Shown here: piece after piece, positions 1 to 5,026 of the stretch | Numbering within the stretch: position 1 is the first letter of the stretch | How the letters are laid out: the number at the start of each line of letters is the position of its first letter | Origin: Candidatus Thorarchaeota archaeon | GTDB lineage: Archaea; Asgardarchaeota; Thorarchaeia; Thorarchaeales; Thorarchaeaceae | Reading direction: 5' to 3' | Assembly (NCBI GenBank): GCA_019057595.1 | Contig: DXJI01000011.1 | Location: 1-9,552, forward strand | Length of the DNA: 9,552 nt | Translations under genes and position numbers: made by a program | Notes under the pieces: model-generated | Seen by the model: the letters and a program-made list of their open reading frames with translations, nothing else | Told to the model about the DNA's origin: nothing | Databases searched by the model: none

Positions 1-1664
1 TCCCATTCTCCCCAGAGTTCTCGCCAGATCTCGAAAATCTCTCCAATTGTTGCATACTCTCGAACTGCCTGAACAATGTGCGGCATGACATTCTCCTCAC
101 CCTCTGACGCCTTTCGCAGCCCATCTAGTGCTTCATTCACCTTTTTGTTGTCCCGGGTGCTCCGAATCTTCTGAGTCCTTTCAATCTGACGACGTTCGAC
201 TTCCTCATCAATCTTCAAGACTGGAATTTTGATCTGCTCATCCTCAAGGACATAGTCGTTGACACCGACTATCTTCCGGTCGCCACTGTCGATCTCTCTT
301 TGATAACGATATGCAGCATCAGCTATCTCACGTTGGAAGAATCCCTTCTCAATTGCATCCACTACTCCACCTAGAGCCTCGACCCTGTCGAAGTACTTGT
401 AGGCCTCCTCCTCCATCTCGTTTGTGAGTGCCTCTATGTAGTATGAGCCGGCGAGTGGATCGATTGTATTGGCTGCTCCACTCTCGTGCGCAAGAACCTG
501 CTGAGTCCTGAGGGCGACACGCACTGCATCTTCAGTCGGTAGACACAGCGCCTCATCCATAGAGTTTGTGTGAAGTGACTGGGTTCCGCCCAACACAGCT
601 GCGAGTGCTTGATATGCCGTCCTTACGACATTCACTATTGGTTGCTGAGCTGTGAGAGAACACCCTGCAGTCTGAGTGTGGAATCGCATCCACAGAGACC
701 GCTCTTTCTTTGCGCCGAAGGTCTCCTTCATTTCTCTGGCCCAGATACGACGAGCCGCTCGATACTTTGCGACTTCCTCAAAAATGTCATTGTGGGCATT
801 GAAAAAGAAAGAAAGCCGAGGAGCAAAAGTGTCTACATCGAGACCCTGCTTCATTCCGACCTTGACATACTCCATACCGTTCAACAGTGTGAAGGCAAGC
901 TCCTGTACAGCGGTTGACCCAGCCTCTCGGATATGATAGCCGGAGATTGAGATCGTGTTCCACCTTGGGATGTGCTTCGTGCTGTATTCCATGATGTCCC
1001 CGATGATCCGTAGAGATGGCTCAGGACTGAGTATCCAACTCTTTTGCGCCATGTATTCCTTTAACAGGTCATTTTGAGTTGTCCCGCCTATCTTGTCAGC
1101 TGGCACACCTTGTTTCTCTGCGGCCACCATATACATAGCCAGTAAGATGCTAGCTGGCGCATTGATAGTCATCGATGTTGTGACCTGATCGAGGGGGATA
1201 CCATCGAAAAGAATCTCCATGTCTTTCAGGGAGTCAATAGCAACACCAAGTTTGCCAACTTCTCCGTGAGAGAATGGATGGTCAGAGTCGCGAGCAAAAA
1301 TTGTAGGAAGGTGAAAAGCGACACTGAGACCTGTCTGACCATTCGCTAGAAGGAACTTGAACCGCTTGTTGGTCTCTTCAGCTGTACCCATGCCAGCGAA
1401 TTGACGCATGGTCCAAACCCGACCTCGGTACATACTTGGCTGAACTCCTCGAGTATATGGATACTCACTTGGAAAACCAAGGTCCTTCATATAGTCAAAA
1501 TCAGGCACATCGAGCGGACTATAAATCGCGTTCACAGGTGTGCTGGAAGTCGTAACATACTCTTCTCTTCGATCAGGATGTTTCTTCTGATGAGGTGTAA
1601 GAGTGTTCTTCTCCCAGTTGTCCTTAGCAGCTCCAATCTTTGCATCAGCCTTGTCAGTGACCAT
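1..1664 (-). CDS. icmA: Adenosylcobalamin-dependent acyl-CoA mutase large subunit, isobutyryl-CoA mutase type (3' end cut by window)
   Basis: Catalytic TIM-barrel subunit of a B12-dependent acyl-CoA mutase. I translated the minus strand by hand; the frame is open from 1664 to the left edge (554 codons). The family usually has about 560 residues and the last visible residues (IWRELWGEW) match its C-terminus, so only a few residues are missing. Conserved blocks: [15 protein letters not shown] (about 68-82), SMTINAP (164-170), [11 protein letters not shown] (239-249, with catalytic His244), [18 protein letters not shown] and [17 protein letters not shown]. The substrate-selecting residues are Phe89 (codon 1398-1400) and Gln207 (codon 1044-1046), where methylmalonyl-CoA mutases have Tyr and Arg. 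Phe plus Gln is the known isobutyryl-CoA mutase pair, so conversion of isobutyryl-CoA to n-butyryl-CoA is inferred. The B12-binding small subunit is not in the window. I chose the ATG at 1664 because GGAGG lies 8 nt before it; the in-frame ATG at 1679 has no such site. The family is certain; the substrate is inferred. Confidence 0.93.
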   Translation of the reverse strand, partial: MVTDKADAKIGAAKDNWEKNTLTPHQKKHPDRREEYVTTSSTPVNAIYSPLDVPDFDYMKDLGFPSEYPYTRGVQPSMYRGRVWTMRQFAGMGTAEETNKRFKFLLANGQTGLSVAFHLPTIFARDSDHPFSHGEVGKLGVAIDSLKDMEILFDGIPLDQVTTSMTINAPASILLAMYMVAAEKQGVPADKIGGTTQNDLLKEYMAQKSWILSPEPSLRIIGDIMEYSTKHIPRWNTISISGYHIREAGSTAVQELAFTLLNGMEYVKVGMKQGLDVDTFAPRLSFFFNAHNDIFEEVAKYRAARRIWAREMKETFGAKKERSLWMRFHTQTAGCSLTAQQPIVNVVRTAYQALAAVLGGTQSLHTNSMDEALCLPTEDAVRVALRTQQVLAHESGAANTIDPLAGSYYIEALTNEMEEEAYKYFDRVEALGGVVDAIEKGFFQREIADAAYRYQREIDSGDRKIVGVNDYVLEDEQIKIPVLKIDEEVERRQIERTQKIRSTRDNKKVNEALDGLRKASEGEENVMPHIVQAVREYATIGEIFEIWRELWGEW

Positions 1665-1710
1665 CTGAGGTTCCTCCATAGCATGAAACAACTGGACGAA
1701 AAGGAGACAG

Positions 1711-1718
1711 AATATTAA
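1711..1718 (-). promoter_or_regulatory. Candidate TATA box for the mutase gene
   Basis: On the minus strand this reads TTAATATT, in the 75-nt gap between the adenosyltransferase stop and the mutase ATG at 1664. Archaeal TATA boxes are centred about 26-27 nt before the start of transcription. That would put the start near 1688 and leave a short leader containing the GGAGG site. There is no clear purine-rich BRE. The mutase may therefore have its own promoter besides any read-through from upstream genes. Confidence 0.3.
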
Positions 1719-1739
1719 CTGTTCGATTTGCGAGGGTGA

Positions 1740-2303
1740 TTAGAACTCGAACCCCTTTCGAGCCTGGATATTCTCCTCATTGTAGTAGTGCTTGATTTCC
1801 TTCATTTCCGTAACGAGATCTGCAGCTTCGAGCACTTCTTTCGAGGCATATCGACCAGTGATAATGAGCTCCATGTCATCAGGTTTCGAACTGATGAGTG
1901 CCAATTGATCTTCGAGTGTGATGAGATTCCACTCGACTGCAACATTGAGTTCATCGAGAATCAGAAGGTCACATTGTCTATTTCGAATGGCTTCCTGTGC
2001 CATTATCAGTCCGTCTTGAGCCATCTGGATGTCGATCGGGTCTGGATTTTCCTTGTCAACAAAGGTTTCTCTTCCAACTGGGTGAATCGTAAAATTGGGT
2101 ATCAGGTCTGTTGAACCAAATTCACCGTAATTTATCTCCTCGTCATCCCCTCGGACTGCAATCTCAGCTTTCATGAAACAAATCATGATGACATCAAGAC
2201 CATGGCCTGCGGCACGGAGTCCGGCACCAAGAGCACATGTTGTCTTACCCTTTCCATTTCCTGTGTAGATCTGAACCATTCCAGAGGGGGGTTTCGTGGG
2301 CAT
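1740..2303 (-). CDS. cobO: Cob(I)alamin (corrinoid) adenosyltransferase, CobA/CobO/BtuR family
   Basis: Transfers the 5'-deoxyadenosyl group of ATP to cob(I)alamin or a cob(I)yrinic acid diamide, giving the adenosyl form needed by B12-dependent mutases; cytosolic. The 187-residue protein has the usual family length. It opens with a P-loop (QIYTGNGKGKTT, 11-22; Walker A GNGKGKTT at 15-22), followed by ALGAGLRAAGHG. The Walker B-like ILDELNVAVEWNLI lies at 115-128, ELIITGRYA at 145-153, and the family's C-terminal signature (ADLVTEMKEIKHYYNEENIQ) at 161-180 before ARKGFEF. This is the CobA/CobO type, unrelated to the PduO type. Its ATG lies 2 nt past the stop of the flavoprotein gene, so the two are probably translationally coupled; a weak GGTGAG site overlaps the upstream stop region. 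The B12-dependent mutase follows downstream, which makes supply of adenosylcobalamin to that enzyme the likely job. Confidence 0.95.
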   Translation of the reverse strand: MPTKPPSGMVQIYTGNGKGKTTCALGAGLRAAGHGLDVIMICFMKAEIAVRGDDEEINYGEFGSTDLIPNFTIHPVGRETFVDKENPDPIDIQMAQDGLIMAQEAIRNRQCDLLILDELNVAVEWNLITLEDQLALISSKPDDMELIITGRYASKEVLEAADLVTEMKEIKHYYNEENIQARKGFEF

Positions 2304-2305
2304 GA

Positions 2306-2932
2306 CTACTCACCGGGTCTCATTCGTGAAGCAATTTCAGCGACTCGTTTTCCTAATAGTCTGCTGCCCCTGATCGCTAACTCATCATCCTTAGCAGATC
2401 TCCACTTCCCATCATCAGTCTGAAGACTTCCGGAACCAAATGTCCCGTCCTTGACTGGACTTCCAGCTCCTCCAACAACAATCATGCTCTGAGAAAGTGC
2501 GTACCGATTCAAGATGTCTATAACATGTTCCTGTCCACCATATCTGAGCCCAGCATGTGTGATGGCTCCAAAGATTGTGTCCTTGAGCTTGCTTCCATCC
2601 ATCTTCATGGCTCTGGACCTATCTATGAAGTCCTTGAGAATTCCTGGCACTGATGTAAAGTACGAAGGTGCGGCAATGATGATGCCGTCAGCGTCTACGA
2701 GTTCTTTCTCAAGCTTGGGCATATCATCATTTGCGCTCTGAGGACAGGGTTTTCTTCTGACACAAGAGTCACACCCAGTACAGTGAAGGATGTTGAAGTC
2801 CCTGATGTTCAGTAAGATTGTCTCGTCATCATCAGATAGGACCTCAGATGCAGACTCAAGAGCCTGCCCCAGTAAGAATCGAGAGCTTGACCCTTCACTC
2901 TTGGGTGAACCACAGATACCAATAATACGCAT
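2306..2932 (-). CDS. Iron-sulfur flavoprotein of the NADPH-dependent FMN reductase / flavodoxin-like superfamily
   Basis: Predicted soluble flavodoxin-fold redox protein binding FMN and one [4Fe-4S] cluster. The 208-residue sequence starts with strand MRIIGICGSPKSEGSSS (1-17), whose GSPxxxGSSS loop binds the FMN phosphate. A compact cysteine motif, C-x2-C-x2-C-x5-C, follows (Cys51, 54, 57, 63; CTGCDSCVRRKPC). It matches the clustered cysteines of archaeal iron-sulfur flavoproteins (Isf family). The APSYFTSVPG loop (88-97) is the usual isoalloxazine-contact segment, followed by KDFIDR. The start at 2932 is supported by GAGGT six nt upstream. Being 2 nt upstream of the adenosyltransferase gene suggests a linked role. 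Corrinoid adenosyltransferases need cob(II)alamin reduced to cob(I)alamin, and flavoproteins are known to do this, so a corrinoid-reductase role is a reasonable inference. A general electron carrier or quinone/disulfide reductase is also possible. Confidence 0.85.
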   Translation of the reverse strand: MRIIGICGSPKSEGSSSRFLLGQALESASEVLSDDDETILLNIRDFNILHCTGCDSCVRRKPCPQSANDDMPKLEKELVDADGIIIAAPSYFTSVPGILKDFIDRSRAMKMDGSKLKDTIFGAITHAGLRYGGQEHVIDILNRYALSQSMIVVGGAGSPVKDGTFGSGSLQTDDGKWRSAKDDELAIRGSRLLGKRVAEIASRMRPGE

Positions 2933-2986
2933 TTGGAGACCTCTACGTCGCCCGACCTATAGTGTGGTACTTGTGTCTTTCGTAAT

Positions 2987-3670
2987 CTAGGGGTCATATG
3001 GATTAGGTTGGTTTTCTATTCTGGTCCTGCATTCAATAGCCTTTGATTTGTATGTATCTGCTTTTTCAGGAGAATCAAGTTTGGAATACACATCAACAAG
3101 AAGTTCGCAGGCAGAAGCACATCCAAAATAATCACCAACATGCTCCAAAGTGGAGTAAGCATCTTCCAGAACTCGCGCAGCCTGTTTATAGAGACTCTTC
3201 CCATTCAATACATGGCCTCTCATCACTAATGTCCAACCCACCACGTTCTGCATCTCATTGTCATCAGGATGTTCTTCGGCAAGTAAAAGGAGTCGCACCC
3301 ACTGACGCTCAGCGCTAGCAATATCACCAGTATTGAGGAGCCCGTTTCCCAAGGACAAGAGGGCTCTGGCTACCTGCACATCACTTCCCGAGGTTTCTGC
3401 AAGTGAGAGTGCTTCAGTGGTCCTATCCACACTCCACTGATGGTCTCCAAGACCAACATATGCATGGTCAATTCGAAGCAGACATTGAGATAGCGCTCTC
3501 CTTCTGTGTTTCTCTTGGATGGAATCGAGGTCTGAAAGCCCCTCGAGAATGATTTTGGCCTCAGAACAGAGTGTGAGCTCGCTCTTGAAATCCTGATCAT
3601 TAGTACCCCTCCAAGTCGCTTGATCTATCAATTCTTCCGCATCAAGGATTGCACGTTCAGGGCTGACCAA
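2987..3670 (-). CDS. Tetratricopeptide repeat (TPR) protein, function unknown
   Basis: A 227-residue, probably cytosolic, all-helical protein with no signal peptide or membrane segment. Helical pairs of TPR type can be traced at about 57-92 (LLRIDHAYVGLGDHQWSVDR), 98-132 (ARALLSLGNGLLNTGDIASA), 141-178 (GWTLVMRGHVLNGKSLYKQA) and 182-216 (YSKLDSPEKADTYKSKA). The pattern of small residues (G/A) at the helix turns and the Y/L anchors is typical of protein-interaction scaffolds. The start is TTG at 3670: GGAGTGA lies just upstream at normal distance, a stop codon sits in frame close above it, and no early internal ATG exists. It lies 47 nt after the longin/roadblock-like gene and 54 nt before the flavoprotein gene on the same strand. 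An adaptor role with the neighbouring longin/roadblock-like protein is possible but nothing in the sequence proves it. Confidence 0.75.
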   Translation of the reverse strand: MVSPERAILDAEELIDQATWRGTNDQDFKSELTLCSEAKIILEGLSDLDSIQEKHRRRALSQCLLRIDHAYVGLGDHQWSVDRTTEALSLAETSGSDVQVARALLSLGNGLLNTGDIASAERQWVRLLLLAEEHPDDNEMQNVVGWTLVMRGHVLNGKSLYKQAARVLEDAYSTLEHVGDYFGCASACELLVDVYSKLDSPEKADTYKSKAIECRTRIENQPNPYDP

Positions 3671-3707
3671 AGTGGTTCACTCCGAGTTAAGGTGTATGTG
3701 AGAACCA

Positions 3708-3714
3708 AATAAAA
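3708..3714 (-). promoter_or_regulatory. Candidate TATA-like element before the TPR gene
   Basis: Minus strand reads TTTTATTT (3708-3714 plus one flanking base) just inside the gap after the longin/roadblock-like stop. Its distance to the TTG start at 3670 allows a short leader carrying the GGAGTGA site. A/T-rich runs are common, so this is only a possible internal promoter. Confidence 0.2.
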
Positions 3715-3717
3715 CTG

Positions 3718-4455
3718 CTACGACAGCTTCTCATTAAGGGCATGTGCAATCTCGCCGACAGTACTGACAGCGTGAAGATTGCTCTCACCAGGTTGAGCGG
3801 CCACCACAACAGTCAGAGAATGCACTTTCAACATCTGCAGCACATGGTCTCCAGAACTGATTGTTGAAGGAGCGATGTCCATGACTGGTTTGATCACACC
3901 CTGAGATATCTCTACCTGAATTCTGAATAGATAGACCTCCGGAACGTTTCCCCGAAGTATCTCACCCTCTGAGTCGAAGACACCGACAATAGCTATCTCG
4001 GGTTGTTTCAGCGCTTTGGTGACAAGTCGGTCAATTACCTTGAGGATCTTGCTTGAGGGTTGATTAAGGTCGAGTGCGACGTAGTTGTCAATTAGTTTGT
4101 TCACATCAACTATGTCGCTCATGCTCCCACTCCATGTATCAATAATCTCTCCATATTCGTGGGCGATAGCTTGACCTAGTGAGGACATGATATTCTTTAG
4201 CTGCGAGATGGATTGGTCTTTTGACGCCAATGACACGAGTGCGAATGTATGAAAGAATGAGTATGCCCAGAAACAATCATCCATCTCGAGTATATACACT
4301 CTATCAGTAGATGTGCTTGTGGTGGACTGCATCATTGCCACTGAATTTCGTACGAGTGAAGGGAGCATGTTTGCATCAATACATACGTCATCTTCAATGG
4401 ACCGTCCGTAGAGAGGCTCTCCATCGTTCCGGACCATGTACACACAATGAATCAT
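3718..4455 (-). CDS. Longin-like / roadblock (LC7)-like two-domain protein, probable small-GTPase regulator
   Basis: A 245-residue soluble protein with two alpha/beta segments. The N-terminal part (about 1-125) starts MIHCVYMVRNDGEPLYGR, then a long helix (28-44), the strands DRVYILEMDDCFWAYSFF and FALVSLASKD (51-80), and a helix ending in HEYGEIIDTWSG (99-110). This is the order of a longin domain, in which a short strand hairpin packs on amphipathic helices. The C-terminal part (about 135-245) has a helix, the strands EIAIVGVFDSEGEI (153-166) and YLFRIQVEIS, then HSLTVVVAA (212-220) and a final helix (231-244), consistent with a roadblock/LC7 domain. Longin and roadblock proteins act as platforms or regulators of Ras-like GTPases and are numerous in Asgard archaea. 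ATG at 4455 is preceded by GGAG at a 5-nt spacing. It appears to lead the minus-strand gene block. The domain assignments come from pattern reading and are moderately sure. Confidence 0.68.
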   Translation of the reverse strand: MIHCVYMVRNDGEPLYGRSIEDDVCIDANMLPSLVRNSVAMMQSTTSTSTDRVYILEMDDCFWAYSFFHTFALVSLASKDQSISQLKNIMSSLGQAIAHEYGEIIDTWSGSMSDIVDVNKLIDNYVALDLNQPSSKILKVIDRLVTKALKQPEIAIVGVFDSEGEILRGNVPEVYLFRIQVEISQGVIKPVMDIAPSTISSGDHVLQMLKVHSLTVVVAAQPGESNLHAVSTVGEIAHALNEKLS

Positions 4456-4464
4456 CTTGACTCC

Positions 4465-4496
4465 GACTCGGTGAAACAGAGCATGTCTTCCGAGTC
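4465..4496 (-). promoter_or_regulatory. Inverted repeat in the leader of the longin/roadblock-like gene, abutting its ribosome binding site
   Basis: GACTCGG (4465-4471) and CCGAGTC (4490-4496) form a perfect 7-bp inverted repeat with an 18-nt spacer; three further pairs (AGA/TCT) are possible inside. On the minus-strand transcript the second arm ends directly against the GGAG ribosome binding site (4464-4461). It could be an RNA hairpin that affects translation or a palindromic operator. Chance is not excluded. Confidence 0.35.
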
Positions 4497-4594
4497 ATAA
4501 GGATTGCTAGTGGATAATTGGATACACCGAAAATATCGCCGGGGACAGTACATTCATATCCACATTCTCAGAGCCTCATTTGAGGTCAGCAGGA
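4497..4594. promoter_or_regulatory. Divergent intergenic region, probable bidirectional promoter
   Basis: This stretch lies between the minus-strand longin/roadblock-like gene and the plus-strand winged-helix gene and must hold promoters for both. The best A/T-rich core is GAAAATATC at about 4529-4537. If it acts as the TATA element in both directions, transcription would start near 4560 on the plus strand (about 35 nt leader) and near 4506 on the minus strand (about 50 nt leader containing the inverted repeat). The match to the TATA consensus is weak. GAGGT at 4582-4586 is the ribosome binding site for the ATG at 4595. Confidence 0.35.
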
Positions 4595-4921
4595 ATGTCA
4601 GATGAAGCACCACCCAAGAAGAAGAAGAGGAAAGAGCTTCAGAAGCGTACTCGTTACGACATATACGCAGAACTGTTACGTGTAATCTACATCTGGGGAT
4701 TCTGTCCGCTGACTCGTGCTGCACGTTCAACCAACATGCCCGTTGATCGAGCTAAAGAATCGATCACGGAATTAGTCAAGAGGGGGCTTCTCGAGGAAGA
4801 CGATGATGATGGTATGAGGGTATTCAAAGTCACTGTCCGGGGACATCAGTACCTTGAGCTCTACAAACGCATGGCAGGTCTGGTTGGAATCCCAATCCCT
4901 AAGCCAATCATTGGGATGTGA
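4595..4921 (+). CDS. Small archaeal winged helix-turn-helix protein, probable DNA-binding regulator
   Basis: A 108-residue protein. It begins with a charged lysine-rich tail (KKKKRKELQKRTR, 8-20), followed by a compact winged-helix fold: YDIYAELLRVIYIW (21-34), PLTRAARSTNMPVDRAKESI (38-57, helix-turn-helix), ELVKRGLLEEDD (59-70), and a wing DGMRVFKVTVRG (72-83) before the last helix (QYLELYKRM). This layout fits the archaeal winged-helix family in which a final TxxG-xxxL-xxY segment follows the wing. It probably binds DNA; the target is unknown, and the divergently transcribed block and the downstream solenoid gene are the obvious candidates. I chose ATG 4595, with GAGGT 8 nt upstream, over an in-frame TTG at 4580 that has no such site. 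The C-terminus (GIPIPKPIIGM) is unusually proline/isoleucine rich. Confidence 0.8.
   Translation: MSDEAPPKKKKRKELQKRTRYDIYAELLRVIYIWGFCPLTRAARSTNMPVDRAKESITELVKRGLLEEDDDDGMRVFKVTVRGHQYLELYKRMAGLVGIPIPKPIIGM
4889..4917 (+). repeat. 8-bp perfect inverted repeat at the end of the winged-helix gene
   Basis: ATCCCAAT (4889-4896) and ATTGGGAT (4910-4917) are exact reverse complements, 13 nt apart, and overlap the last codons of the gene. No T-run follows directly, so a terminator role is not evident. It could be a weak 3' hairpin, a protein-binding palindrome or a coincidence of the Pro-Ile coding sequence. Confidence 0.3.
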
Positions 4922-4971
4922 TTTCAGCGTGAGGGATAGTAACATTAAGTGACCACACAAAGTGCCCCCGC

Positions 4972-4979
4972 TTTATATA
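4972..4979 (+). promoter_or_regulatory. TATA box of the beta-solenoid gene
   Basis: TTTATATA lies in the 105-nt gap between the winged-helix gene and the solenoid gene. It is the best TATA-box match in the window. Counting about 26-27 nt from its centre puts the start of transcription near 5002, giving a leader of about 25 nt that contains the GGTGA ribosome binding site (5014-5018). The bases just upstream (GCCCCCGC) do not look like a typical BRE. The solenoid gene is therefore probably transcribed on its own. Confidence 0.6.
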
Positions 4980-5026
4980 GTAAATTTGGGGAATTATAGT
5001 TAGAAATACATTAGGTGAAGGCCGAA

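Noticed and set aside
609..917. Plus-strand open frame of 102 codons
   Set aside because: It lies wholly inside the mutase gene on the other strand and has no recognisable protein features.
1..1664. Plain annotation as methylmalonyl-CoA mutase
   Set aside because: Overall similarity fits, but Phe89 and Gln207 at the two substrate-selecting sites match isobutyryl-CoA mutase instead.
1665..1679. ATG at 1679 as the mutase start, five codons upstream
   Set aside because: No ribosome binding site precedes it, whereas the GGAGG that it would place inside the gene lies 8 nt before the ATG at 1664.
1401..1718. Plus-strand open frame opposite the mutase start
   Set aside because: Antisense to conserved mutase blocks; composition is random-looking.
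1788..2423. Plus-strand open frames opposite the adenosyltransferase and flavoprotein genes
   Set aside because: Both are antisense to well-conserved families and lack any motif.
2955..2966. CACTATAGG on the minus strand as a TATA box for the flavoprotein gene
   Set aside because: It would put the start of transcription at or next to the ATG and exclude the GAGGT site; the match is also poor.
4580..4594. TTG at 4580 as start of the winged-helix gene
   Set aside because: No ribosome binding site in front, while GAGGT is well placed for ATG 4595.
5015..5026. GTG at 5015 as start of the solenoid gene
   Set aside because: It overlaps the GGTGA ribosome binding site that serves the ATG at 5027.
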